64,000 bases of DNA from contig JACGCM010001954.1 of NCBI GenBank assembly GCA_014058105.1, positions 1,860,001-1,924,000 of the forward strand, written 5' to 3'. The position numbers and the translations under genes were made by a program. This DNA is from Kingdonia uniflora (taxonomy: Eukaryota; Streptophyta; Magnoliopsida; Ranunculales; Circaeasteraceae). A model generated the notes under the pieces. It was not told where the DNA came from, did not search any database, and was given only the letters and a program-made list of their open reading frames with translations. Shown piece after piece: positions 46,282 through 57,481 of this stretch. Position 1 is the first letter of the stretch, and each line of letters begins with the position of its first letter.

Positions 46282-46671
46282 TGATCCATGAGGATTTGAA
46301 GATCAAACCCCTTAAAAAGACGCCAACTCATTCGAACGAGATATTAGGAAAGCAAAACCAATCTATCTACCTCAAGTTTTAAGCTTAAATTGGCAAGTCG
46401 TTCGAAAGACATTTGGAGTCGTTCGAATGACACTAGGTTCCAGAAGACCAATTCTGTATGTCTTAGTTTTAGCTTAAAAACTAATATCGTGATTCTTTCA
46501 TAGTTTAGTGCGTTTAAGAGAATAATTGTTATATTACTTAGGGTTTGAAAGACAAATTCAATTGAAATCAATCCATTAAGCAATTAGAGCTCTTATTGAG
46601 AAATTATCCAGCAAAATTAGGTTCTTCATTTAATTCTTCGATTTAAAAGTTCTCTAATTCGATTGTGGATT
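46282..46671 (+). repeat. 3' LTR of the second Gypsy element
   Basis: Starts TGATCCATGAGGATTTGAAG; shorter than the 5' LTR through internal deletions. The right border was set by the following AAATT and is not certain. Confidence 0.7.
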
Positions 46672-46676
46672 AAATT

Positions 46677-47144
46677 AGTAGCTCATCTTTAACCAAAAAT
46701 TAGAAGGTAACTCTTCATTCACCTAATACGAAGTGAAATTAAGAACTACATTAAAATTGGCAATTTGGGGATGATCTGTTTATGGGAGAATAAGGTCAAA
46801 GAAGAGAATTTTGAAAAACAAAAAATGAGTATTCCTCCATCTTGGAACTCTACGAATAACTACTCTTATGCTCAGGGACAGAAATTAACTTTAAAACTCT
46901 CTTACAACTATATCTCCTCAAGTTCTAATGCCTTGGTTGATCTCTGGTGATTTAAACTTTATTGCTTATGTACATGAGTAAAAAATTAAGTAAAAGTGAT
47001 ATGATTGAATCTGATATGTTGCCACTAAGGAATTTCTTGCAAAAAATGGAGTTAGCTGATCTCAAATAGAAATAATTAAGCCATAATTGGACTAACTATC
47101 AAGCTTCAGAAGATAAAATATACACCAAGCTAAATAGAGTTTAA
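46677..47144 (+). pseudogene. L1-type LINE, ORF2 endonuclease fragment
   Basis: Segments fit the apurinic-type endonuclease of plant L1 LINEs: LWENKVKEENFEKQKM, WNSTNNYSYAQG, then after frameshifts PWLISGDLNFIAYVHE (the catalytic GDxN block), [36 protein letters not shown]. The reading is cut by Tat copy B at 47145. The RT part of ORF2 is not found in the window; it should lie beyond the right end of copy B. Confidence 0.85.
47140..47144 (+). repeat. Candidate TSD TTTAA (Tat copy B, left side)
   Basis: Five bases before the LTR start TGTAGTAG. The partner is not in the window because the right end of the element is cut off. Confidence 0.4.
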
Positions 47145-47644
47145 TGTAGTAGCATATTCCTCAGATTCGGCAAGAGTAAGCCAGCAAAGCATAGTCGAAA
47201 AAACCCGTACATGATCGAAGATAGATAGCATTCGAGAAGATACCTATAGTCCTCGACCTACGAAAAGTAGCCGTTGTGCCTGGTCAAGAAGAGAGCTCTT
47301 AGATATCTATGAAGTTTGTCCACCCCCCCCGGAATAGGAGACTATTTCTTTCTTTTTTCGCAAACTGCATGTATCCACTATAAATACAAGCAGAAAATAT
47401 ATGATTCAAGATCAAAGAATACACAACCGAATCATCCTTGTCCTCTTAACCCTACTATTACTCCAAAAACTTGTAATAATTAACATCATACTAGATTTTA
47501 CATCAAAATCTTCATCGAGGTCGTGGTTTTTCTTAACTTTTACTGAGTTTTACGCTTAAAATCTTGTTTATCTAAGTCTTTATTGCATTCTCTTTACGAA
47601 TAAGTATTGGTGAAGATTTTCCTTCTGGAAAACACGCCATTACA
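47145..47644 (+). repeat. 5' LTR of Tat copy B
   Basis: TGTAGTAGCATATTCC ... CGCCATTACA, 500 bp. Contains a C-run at 47322-47331 and a TATAAATA at about 47381, a plausible core promoter. Confidence 0.82.
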
Positions 47645-47665
47645 ATTGGCGCCGTCTGTGGGAAA
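47645..47665 (+). other. Primer-binding site (Tat copy B)
   Basis: ATTGGCGCCGTCTGTGGG right after the LTR; the same site is found in copy A. Confidence 0.85.
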
Positions 47666-47689
47666 TACCACACATTTTTACCATCACTG

Positions 47690-49335
47690 ATCTAAGAACC
47701 ATCCGATGATAAACATGAACCTAAGAAGCCATTCCAACACAGTAAAAGACAACAAAATTAATGCCATAATAGGAACGGCCAATCTTCACAGAGCAGTATT
47801 CTAGCTTCAGAAACAAATGGCTGCAAAAAAAGCCCAAAGACTGGAAGATCAGCGTGTCCACGCTCAAGCTTTTCAAATAGGGAGAAACAAATGAAAGAAA
47901 GCCTTAGATCAACGGAGTCAAAGACATCAGAATGAAATGGATAGACTAAGGAGAACACAAGATCAATTCACTGGCCACCAGACATCCCCATTAGTCGCCT
48001 GAAGTGAGCATAGATCAAGGGCAATTTAACGCGATGATCAACCAAGAGAAGACGAGATACGAATATCTTGATCCAGATCTGGAAATCCAAACAAGGCTTC
48101 ACAACATTTTGGTTTAACATCCTTGGCATTGACAACTGAAGAAAGTCAACACATGCGTCATCAGACTCCCCCACCCAAAAGAAATCCCATCAGGGATCGA
48201 CTGCTACCAGAAGGACAGGGAGATTTTGTTCCTTAGGTCGGAGCCTTACCATTTCCCCTGCAACAGTTTGTTACCTTGGACAACCTCAACAACAGGATCC
48301 AGGCCATAAACTCTGAGATCCCAGGCCGAAAATCTGTACTTGATAGAATCAAGACCAATCTCATCTCCCCCCATCTTGAAGTTGTGGCCATTCCAGAAAA
48401 TTTCCATATGCCGAAGTTTATACATTAATATGCAGGTCTAACTGACCCACTTACCCATGTCCGACACTTCAATGCCATAGCTAGTTTATATTCCAAACTC
48501 GACCACTTCCTGTGTAGGCTATTCTATTCAACATGAGCCTAAAGGAAGAACTGCTCCGGTGGTTCCATATCATTCAAGAAGCCTCCATCACCATGTACAG
48601 CCAGTTACAACATCTTTTCGAAGATTATGCCTATGCTAATGAGCAGGAGATCACTGTCGATTCTTTATTCTTCTTTGAACAGGGTGCCAAATAGACATTG
48701 GCAAGTTTTTACAAGCGTTTCTTACAGGAAACAAGGAAAATTGGGAACTCAGACCCTAAGATCCTCATCCCAGCATTCACCTCCACCCTGCGCATCAACT
48801 TTAAAGTTCAAGAAGAGCTTACTCTGTACAAATCGACAATAGTCACAGAAATGATTGATGTCATTAACAATTACATCGAATTAGAACGATAAAAGAGAGA
48901 TAAGATGAAGGGCTCATCTGCCATTCATTCTCGAGAAACATCTTTGGCCCCATCCCAATGAATAGTAACTGCTGAAGCACCCAAGCAACGCGACAAAAAT
49001 ACTGACAACAATAGAAGAATAGGCGACAAACCCGATAGACTAGTCCCAATTCTACTGCCAATGAAAATGACTTTCTCAGCTATCTTGCTGACGATAAAGG
49101 GAGATGAGTGTTATCATCCACCACAAACTATTCCTGATCTCCCCAATATACCACTATGTCAGTATCACAATATGCATAGTCACGAAACTGACAACTGCTA
49201 CTCCCTCATGCACATCTTTCACCGTATCCTATTAGCTAGAAGGTTTCATAATTATGTCATCAACATCTAAAAGTTTCTCGAAAGTGAAGCAAAAAATAAA
49301 GAAGTTAAGCAAAATGTAGTCTAGGGGAAAGCTCA
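47690..49335 (+). pseudogene. Gag (Tat copy B)
   Basis: Gln/Arg-rich N-terminal stretch (KAQRLEDQRVHAQAFQ), then FHMPKFIH, YAGLTDPLTHVRHFNA, SLYSKLDHFLC and, after frameshifts, TLASFYKRFLQETRKIGNSD and VTEMIDVINNYIELER. A Cys/His segment LCQYHNMHSHETDNCYSL (49150-49205) is the zinc-knuckle-like end. Several stops. Confidence 0.82.
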
Positions 49336-49339
49336 CCAC

Positions 49340-49920
49340 TTGTATATGATCGAGATTGAAAAAAGGAAGAAAAGAAAGCAAGGCGATCGGATTACATCCT
49401 GTTATAAAATGACATCCTCAGATAAATATGCTAAACTTCTCCCCAGCTCAAGCAAATCGAAACGACCTTACCATATTACCTTCGAGGACTATGATACCAG
49501 CCACGTTAAATATACTCATGATGACCTTCTCATCAAAATGCTCAAAGTTGGACAAGACTACATATATACGCTTCTCGTCGATACAGGAAGTGCGACAGAC
49601 GTATTGTTCAGAAGAGCGATAGAAGTCCTTGGCTTCAAAGAATCAGTCAAAGCTTTGACAACAATAATTATTAGCATTAATGGTTTAAAAGAATTAGCCA
49701 CAGGGAAAATTACTCTGCCAATTCAGGCAGGATCAAAAACTGTATTCGTAAAATTCCTTGTCGTCGATGTTGATTATGAATATTTATGAATTTTAGGACA
49801 CAACTGGTTACATTTTATCAAAGTAATGCCTTCTACTTATCATCTAACATTGCATTTTCCAACAGATCACGGAATCTACAAAATCAAAGGCAGCCAAGCG
49901 ATTGTACGTATGTGTGAAAA
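49340..49920 (+). pseudogene. Aspartic protease (Tat copy B)
   Basis: Open at 49340-49789: KMTSSDKYAKLLPSSSKSKR, HITFEDYDTSHVKYTHDD, YTLLVDTGSATDVLFRRAI with the intact catalytic DTG (about 49576-49590), KITLPIQAGSKTVFVKFLVV. A stop at 49787 precedes LGHNWLHFIKVMPSTYH. Confidence 0.9.
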
Positions 49921-51030
49921 TACCACAACTAACCCTTATACAACAAAACTTTTCAAGGCATAGCAACTATAGCGAGAGGAATCACCCATATTCGAGTAAC
50001 ATGACACTGACATGGTCGAATCTGTTGAACTCGATGGTCCAGGACGTACAACCTTCATCAGCTCTAAACTATTAACCGGCAAAAAAGAAGCCATGATCCA
50101 ACTAGTTAAGAAAAATATTGACATCTTTGCTTGGACTTTTGAAGAAATGCCTGGCATCGACCCATCAATCGTATGCCACTGACTTAACCTCCTTCCAGAC
50201 AGTAAATCTATCATTCAAAAATGATAGAATCTAGCTCCCGCCTCCGCGATGCAATAAACGAAGAGATTGGTAAACTTCTTCGGGTAAGATTTATTTGGGA
50301 AGCTAGGTATCCAAAGTGGGTTTTTAATATCGTAGCAGTACCAATGAAAATGGAAAAATTAGGGTTTGTGTTGATTTTACAGAACCCAACAAGTTCACAC
50401 CTAAGGACAATTTTCCACTACCACTCATTCCACAGCTTCTTGACTTTGTCGCAGAACACAATTTTTTTTCTATAATGGATGTAGCCTTCGACTACAACCA
50501 GGTTCCACTCGACGAAGAAGATCAGGAAAAAACAACCTTCATTGCTGAAGGAGGTCTCTGCTGTTACACAATAATTCTTTTTGATTTAAAGAATACAGGA
50601 GCTACTTACCAGAGACTTGTGACTAAAATGTTCGAAGATCATCTCGGCACAATTATGGAAGTCTACATCGATGATATGATCAGCAAAATCTTGAAACGAT
50701 AAGATCACTCCAGCAATCTCCAAACCATCTTTAATATTCTTCGCAAATACCAGATGAAACTCAACCCAGGGAAATATTAATTTGGGGTCGTATTTGGTAA
50801 ATTTTTGGGATATCTGGTTAGCAAGAGGGAGATTGAAATTGATCCAGTACAAATAAAAGTGTTCATCGCGATGCAATCTCCACAAACAAAAAAAGATGTC
50901 CAGAAATTCATAGGCAAGATCACCGCTCTTCACAGATTCATCTTAAAGTCATCTGATCGATATAAAATTATTTTCCTCCTTCTTCATGGCAGTCTCACTC
51001 CTTCTTCGTGGCACTTCCAAGATCTTAAAT
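49921..51030 (+). pseudogene. Reverse transcriptase (Tat copy B)
   Basis: PGIDPSIVCH, VNEEIGKLLRVRFIWE-like (50240-50300), YPKWVFNIVAVP, FTEPNKFTPKD in another frame, then 50475-50702: FDYNQVPLDEEDQEKTTF, ILFDLKNTGATYQRLVTKMF, MEVYIDDMISK (catalytic box). Then FGVVFGKFLGYLVSKREIEI and IKVFIAMQSPQTKKDVQKFI, the connection region. Confidence 0.9.
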
Positions 51031-51856
51031 GATACTTAAGGCTTCCTCCTATTATGAGTACTCCAGTTGATGGTGAATCACTTATAATGTACTTATCCAC
51101 AACGAAAGACTTAATTAGTTTTGTTCTTATTCGAGAAGAAAAAGGAGTAGAGAAACCAATCTACTTCATCGGCAAAATACTTATGCCTGTTGAAAAAAGA
51201 TACACAACAACAGAAAAATAGCTACTCGCTTTGGTATACAGTTCTCAAAAACTTCATCCCTACTTTCAAGCTTATCTAATCAAAATCATCACCAAGTAAC
51301 CCCTCAAACAGGTACTCTCCAAAAAGAAAAATCTCAAAGAATCCAGCAATAGTCTCTTTTCCTTGGCGAATATGACATTTCCTTCGAACTACAAATATCA
51401 ATCAAGGGACAGGCTTTGGCTGACTTTTTGGCAGACTTTCCAGTCAAAGACCCCAATTGGGAAGAACTTGAAGAAATCTTCACAAATGACTCCATAGTAG
51501 AGCCAGACGCATGGTCCAAAAGTTTGGGTTGGCGACTTGTTACAGACAGATCCACTGGACTACACGGATCAGGGATTGGCATCATCCTTGTTATACCTTC
51601 CAATCATCGAATCGAGAAAGCTATCAAACTGAACTTCTATGCTACCAATAATAAGACCGAATATGAAGGAATCTTACATGGTCTCGATCTCGCACTCGGA
51701 GCGGAAGAATTAGCAGTCTACGCCGATTCTTTACTCATAGCAAATTATTACAATAATACATTCAAAATAATGGGAAAAATGGTTGATTACGCAGCTCTGG
51801 TCGAGGAAGAGATGAAAAAATTCAAACACGCAACAATCTCTTACTGGCGAAAATGA
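51031..51856 (+). pseudogene. RNase H (Tat copy B)
   Basis: First part decayed. The linker ADFLADFPVKDPNWEELEEI starts at 51416; then WRLVTDRSTGLHGSGIGIIL, NNKTEYEGILHGLDLALGA, VYADSLLIANYYNNTF. It marks the uninterrupted target of the CACTA insertion in copy A: here the sequence before ADFLADF runs on without a break. Confidence 0.88.
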
Positions 51857-53110
51857 AGACCTTGAAAACTGCCGAAGGCCATTCTATGCATAACTCAACT
51901 CCAGCATCCTTCCCAATAATAAAGAAGAAGCTCGGTCACTTTTGGCTAAGAGCCCCAGATTCACCGTCCAAGATCACATCTTATATCAAATCACAGGAGG
52001 GGGACCACTTATCGAATGTATCATGCAGAAACAATCTGAGATCAAAATTAATGAACTTCACGAAGGTATCTATGGTACATTTGTTTCAAGAAGATCATTA
52101 TCCCAACGCGCATTAACGCAAGGATTATACAGGCCCAAGATGAGATAGGACTACGAAGACTTTGTGCGTAAATGCTACAAATGCCAAATTCATGCTCAAT
52201 ACATCAAAAGTCTAGCCCTCAACTTGCATATTAGCAATGCTCTCTGGCCATTCAAATAATGGGGGATCGACGTCATTGGACCTTTCCATCCAGTATCGAG
52301 AAACATAAGATTTTTCTCAGTCGCCGCTGATTATGTCATAAAATGGGTTGAAGTAGTTCTTCTATGCCATACTAATGTAAATGAGGTCATCAAGTTCCTT
52401 TGGGACCACATCATCACCAGGTTTGGCTGCCCACATATGATACGCTCCGATAATGGCAAGTAATTCATCAGCACAAAAGTACTTACTTTCCTCCATAAAT
52501 ACAAAATTTTGCTATCCACATCCACACCATACTATCCACAAGGCAACGGACAAGCCAAAGTCATCAATAAAACCATTAAATCAGGTTTACGCAAGCGTCT
52601 CGACGACTAGAAGGGAAGATGGGTGGATAAAGTACTCAGTATTTTCTAGGCTTATCAAACTACTCCTCGAGTTTCAACAGGTTGTACTCTATTCATGATG
52701 GCTTTCGGTACCGAAGCATTCATACCTTCAGACCTAGATCTACCAAGTACCTGAAGGAAAGTTTTAGACGAATACAATGAACTCTGTCTTCTTTGCAACC
52801 TCAACTGGATAGAAGAAACCTGTGACAAAGCCATAGCGAATCTGGGATGATACCATGATACATTAAAAAAATCATACAACAAAAAAGCTCGAAAATGGAA
52901 ATTTGGTATTAGAGACCTTGTTCTACGATGGATCCAAGATAGTACTTGGCCTAAAAATTCTAGAAAGTTATCAAAAAACTAGGAAGGGCCATACATTGTC
53001 AGCAACAAAATGGATAGTTGAACTTAGTGGCGAATGACTGAAGACGAAATACAGCTCGAATATCCATGGAATACTGCCCAACTGAAACTATTTTACAGAT
53101 AACACACTGT
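51857..53110 (+). pseudogene. Integrase (Tat copy B)
   Basis: DYEDFVRKCYKCQIHAQYIK (zinc-binding part), WGIDVIGPFHP (first Asp, 52265), ADYVIKWVEVVLLCH, IRSDNGK (second Asp, 52443), STPYYPQGNGQAKVINKTIK (Glu replaced by Ala-Lys-Val region), AYQTTPRVSTG-like, MMAFGTEAFIPSDLD. Stops at 52256, 52460 and 52607. Confidence 0.88.
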
Positions 53111-53154
53111 AACCATTTTCATCGTTACAAATAATCAACTATCAGTTTAATCCT

Positions 53155-53580
53155 TATTATTTTTAGTTTGATCTCGATCCATACTTTATGAGTATGCATC
53201 AGACAATCAAAATCCTTACTATTTTTGATTTGATCTCAATCTATACTTGACAAGTATGCTTCAGACAAACAATATCCTTACTATTTTTTATTTGATCTCG
53301 ATCCATACTTGACAAGTATACATCAGACAAACAAAATCCTTAAAATTTTATATTTGATCTCGATCCATACTCGACGAGTATGCATCAGACAAACAAAATC
53401 TTGCTATTTTGATTTGATCTCGATCCATAATTGGCAAGTATGAATCAAACAAGCAATCATCCTTACTATTTGATTTGATCTCGATCCATACTTGACAAGT
53501 ATCCATCTGACAAATAAAATCCTTACTATTTTGACTCGGTCTCGATCAATATTTGATAAGTACGTATCCAGACAATCATT
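53155..53580 (+). repeat. Tandem array of about seven 60-62-bp units after integrase (Tat copy B)
   Basis: Units carry TTTGATCTCGATCCATACTT and AAGTATGCATCAGACAA-like words. Starts of the first word: 53167, 53229, 53291, 53353, 53413, 53474 and about 53535. Arrays in the 3' untranslated part of Tat-lineage elements are known as a source of satellite repeats. Confidence 0.92.
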
Positions 53581-53988
53581 TAATTTTAAGCGAACACTAT
53601 CCAACAATAGGATATTCTACTTTGCATTCCTTACTTATCGAACAACCTTTAACAAAGCTCTTGTTCTTCTCAAATCTACATCCAGATACCCATCTAAGGA
53701 TACACATCTGGTACTCATTCTCATTACTTGCTATTTCATGGCCATCTTTCGCATATCACGCAAACAAGTGTTTCTTACTTATCTATTGCACCCTACAGTC
53801 ACATTCGACAATACCACTTTGTCAAATCTACTACTTAACATTATTTACAAAACTCATGCAGTAATTTTTGACAATAAAATTTTTCCGAAAAATAAAAATT
53901 TATCGCATACCACAAGATTAAAAATGTTTTGGTCCCAACCACCATTTTTACATACCTCCACAAAAGTAATACTGCTTACACAAAACTT
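53581..53988. other. Spacer between the tandem array and the antisense ORF
   Basis: AT-rich, no supported gene. The long plus-strand open frame that crosses it (53492-54205) is Ser/Thr-rich, runs through the array and lies opposite the aORF, so I treat it as chance. Confidence 0.5.
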
Positions 53989-55984
53989 TTATACTACAAG
54001 GGGAAATTCTACTTCATTCACATTCAGAGCACCATCAAGTATATCCGCATCTCCTAGCTCCCCAAGGCGAGCACCATCAACTTCCATCATCACCTCATCT
54101 TCGAGAACTTCCATCTCCCTGCGAACTTCGGGCGTATCCAGGACGTCTATCATCGAAGATAATACCACCACTCATCACCAATCCTTTGAGAACATTTTTT
54201 CTTAACTCCAACTCCTTGTATTGCCCAGCAAAATGGGCCCTCACTTCTCTACATTTATCTGACTTCTCTGCATTCATCTTATCCCTAATCTCATCAAGAA
54301 GCTTACCCTCTTCTAGCCCCATTGCCTTCCGTGCATTGACAACTTGTTCCCTTACATCCTTTTGAAGTTTGCTTTCTGTAGTGCCAGAGCATCCATTTTT
54401 TCTTTCGCCACCACTTTTTTCACTTCACGAAGTGCAGCATCCCTCAATTTTTTTGCCTCCAACATATAAGTATTCAATGTTGCATTTAACCCTTCCTTCT
54501 CCACGATCAAATCCTTCTATATATTTTTATACGCCGCAAGGTGATTATTTAGCTCACCACTGCCAATAATGCGGTCTATGGCAATAGTCACCAACTTCTT
54601 GATCTGCAATAAAGTCATATATTGAGTATTCGAGTGACCTACCATATTTTTCAAACGAAGCAAAGCAGTAAAATTTCTCACCTTCAACATGTTTTTTCTG
54701 ACCCTCACAGAGAAACGTATTCAAACTCTCAATAACTACCAAACAATCCTCCAGCTCCTTCTTCAGTTCGTTCATCCTAGACGTGTATGACTCCATGGTC
54801 TTCTGCACTTTGGCATCGTACTCTTCAAAGTATTTCGTCTTCGACATCTCATCACTACCTCTCTTCTTCAGGAGCCCACTCCCCGCGCCTCGTGGAGGAC
54901 GCCCATCCCCCACAGTAACTGGTTTGACTATACCAGCCACTACCTCCATTATTGATTCTCGAGTAGTCCTCTTGTGAGGAAGCAGCGGGGGGACAGTAGA
55001 GCTCACAAACCTTTTCTTCTTGTTCTTTCCTAGCAATTCTTCAAACATGGCATCTATTTCTGTATCTATATTATACTCGGCTAAGGAAGGATTGTCTAGT
55101 GGCAAACTAGCCTCTGCAGCCCTCTTGATCATCGCCGATATCTTTTCGTTCATAGTAGCTACTTCAGTACCTTTTGCCCTTGACCTCTTTAAACTAGCCT
55201 CTTAAAATAAAGTACCACAGACCTAAGTGAAAGTCTTTCTCTTTAGGGGCTCCCCGAGGTCTTTCTTGTCGAACTCATAGTTCCCGAAGACAAGTAAGCA
55301 TTCATTGGTGTATAGCCCCCCAGTTGACACCAAGTCATAGAATATCGGCCTCTTCAAAAACCTCACCAAGTACTAATAACCTACTTTCTGAGGGTTCCTC
55401 TTGAGCATGCAGTATACACACAAATCATTGACAGTTATCAACTCCTCCCCACTGGCCCAAAGTTAACCATTCATTGCCCCACATACCCTAAACAAATTAT
55501 ATATATTCGGATTAAACTGACCAGGTCCCACATCAAAAAAGTTTATTAACTTTTTTTGGCCAGCTCTAAGGGGAAGTTTCAATCCCTTCCAAATTTGTTC
55601 CTGATGTAGCAGAATATCATTCAAAGGTATTTCATGAATACCATACTTTTTCTTAAAACTTAATATTTCATTGGTCTCTGGACCCTCTCCATAACATGCC
55701 TCCTCACCTTCCTCCACACCTTCTTCCTCAGCCCTACTACCTTCTAGATCACCAGCTTGGGGATCGTGATCCATATCCGTCTCGATAGCCTCTTCATCAG
55801 ATAGTTCGACAACCCTAGGTGCCACCCTAAACTATTCCACGCTACCTATATCTGCACTACTCGACCCTACCCTATATTTCCCTCCTAACTACTGTATACA
55901 TGTCCTTACGTCAATCATCAGAGGCACTACGTCTTCAAGATTCGCGTATATATCTTTTTCATCATTTTGAATTGGTTTAACCAT
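53989..55984 (-). pseudogene. Antisense extra ORF (aORF) of Tat copy B
   Basis: Minus strand, start at 55984 (MVKPIQNDEKD, like MDEPVQNDYYP of copy A). Conserved segments: [45 protein letters not shown], [20 protein letters not shown] at the end of exon 1 (about 55237), LKRSRAKGTEV in exon 2, and LAAYKNI with the Lys/Glu-rich coiled-coil-like region in exon 3. The exon-3 acceptor GCAG (54604-54607) is followed by ATCAAGAAG exactly as in copy A. Later [18 protein letters not shown] corresponds to FSGQFDLMEEKKDFYKGL. Two stops near the start and one at about 54550 show decay. Function unknown. Confidence 0.75.
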
Positions 55985-56738
55985 TTTAAAGAACCTGTAA
56001 ATCATATTCCATATCTTTTACATAGTTAGTATCTATCATATCAGATACATATATATGTTCATAAGTTCATATATTCATCTTCATATAGTTGTCGAGATTA
56101 CTCTCCAACACATCATTCTTAATTACTATTTGCTACAATATTTACAGTTCGATTTCATAATCCAGTTCTTGATGCACTTATATGATTTCTTTCCTACATC
56201 ATGTACATCGTTTACTGCATACATTCAGTTCTCGATGATTTTTTATTATTTAAATTATAAATATTGATAATTCATTAAATCTGTGCTTGTCCCACTTTTA
56301 GGTTATCGGTAGTTCTTGAAAAAAATTAAACTGTTTCCCCTACGATCACGGTGTCCCCACCGCGCCACAAGCAGCTCCCTCTCCACCCCTCACCAAAAAT
56401 TATCTCTCACATTAAATCCCCATAGCAAAGCCATTACCATAGGAGAGACACGATTCACATCCGTCAACCCACCTCTGCAACCAAACCCTAACCCCGATTA
56501 TCGCCAACTATAATCTTCCCCACCATAAATAGCTCCCTTCTATAATTACACTAGATCTATCTATATAACCACATTTGCAACAGAATCAAGAAAAAAATGC
56601 AAGTAAGATAATCACAATTACTAACCTTATAACCATGTTTCCTTTGTATCCCTCTCTTTAGCCCACTTTGCTCTTTTAATCAACACGGTAATCTCCTCCT
56701 TCCCAATTATTGGTAACAATCCAAGTGACGAGCACAAT
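55985..56738 (-). promoter_or_regulatory. Upstream region of the Tat copy B aORF
   Basis: Non-coding, AT-rich near the ORF and richer in C/T (minus: G/A) further out. It should contain the promoter that drives the antisense ORF, but I could not place it. Cut by the Tekay insertion at 56739. Confidence 0.4.
56734..56738 (+). repeat. Candidate TSD ACAAT (Tekay element, left side)
   Basis: Five bases before the LTR start; the partner lies beyond the window. Confidence 0.45.
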
Positions 56739-57450
56739 TGTAGTGGCCCAGATTTTATTTATTTATTTATTATTCATACATTATGCGTCATGCATCCACT
56801 TTTATTGCATACATTGTGCATCTGCATCTCATTTCTATCTTTAGGGCTTTGAGTTCTTTCATCTTTTGGTTGTTCAGGGGTCGTTTGGCAGAGGAGGTCG
56901 CGTTGTGGCTTTGTGAGCCCGTGTTTGGGTGTTGTTGTCGTTGTTGCTGTTGCTGTGGTCGTGTGGTGTGATCCGGAGAGGTTCTGTATTAGGATTCTTG
57001 GTCTCTTCAGGTTTCCTTAGAGGTCGGAGTCATTTCGATCATCTAAGTTGTTCCAGCACCTGCTTTGCTTCATTCGATCAGATTTATTTATGATCGAATC
57101 GATGTCTACCTGCTTCATTTTGTTCAAACGACCTACCTTCTATTCGAATGCATTCCTTCCAGTCTCTTTCTGTTCTGATAGAAATATCTTCTACCTGAAT
57201 AGATGTCTGTTCGGTTAACTTCCTCTTCTTTTTTTTTTCTGATCGAACAAGCCATTTCCTATTCGATTAGGAATCGACCTGTCTTGTCTTGTTAGACTAA
57301 TAATGTGCTCGATTCGATCTTAGGCACGTTTGGACGACCAGGTTGGGTCTTCTCACGCGATTACTGGTTATTGGATTGCCCCGAATTGAATATTATGTAT
57401 TTGGGGACTTTATTTACACATTTCATTTCATTTCTCCCCTCACTTACACT

Positions 57451-57481
<31 letters not shown>

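Larger units (their letters stand above)
34104..46671 (+). mobile_element. Ty3/Gypsy element (second LTR insertion in the LINE), split by a pol-less LTR element
   Basis: Plus strand: 5' LTR from 34104, gag 34741-35900, protease and RT start to 36751, 7-kb insert, RT to integrase 43765-46190, 3' LTR from 46282. About 5.5 kb without the insert. LTRs start TGATCCA.GAGGAT and share ATTCGATTGTGGATTA near their ends. AAATT occurs before the 5' LTR (34099-34103) and after the 3' LTR (46672-46676), which fits a TSD, but the LTR 3' end is not canonical, so the outer right border is uncertain by some tens of bases. Chromovirus-like by its gag and C-terminal style; lineage not decided. Confidence 0.87.
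47145..56738 (+). mobile_element. Ty3/Gypsy Tat-lineage LTR retrotransposon, copy B (right end cut by Tekay element)
   Basis: Plus strand: 5' LTR 47145-47644, PBS, gag, protease, RT, RNase H, integrase, 61-bp tandem array, antisense ORF (53989-55984) and upstream region. Same family as 1-27081, by LTR start and end, PBS, and segment-by-segment protein similarity. Its 3' LTR is not seen; the Tekay element inserted at 56739. Confidence 0.9.

Noticed and set aside
53160..53577. CRISPR-like array
   Set aside because: Units are contiguous and nearly identical over their whole length with no unique spacers; a tandem repeat in a plant retroelement.
53492..54205. 237-codon plus-strand open frame
   Set aside because: It runs through the tandem array and then opposite the aORF; Ser/Thr-rich with no family motif. 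The minus-strand aORF explains the conserved sequence.
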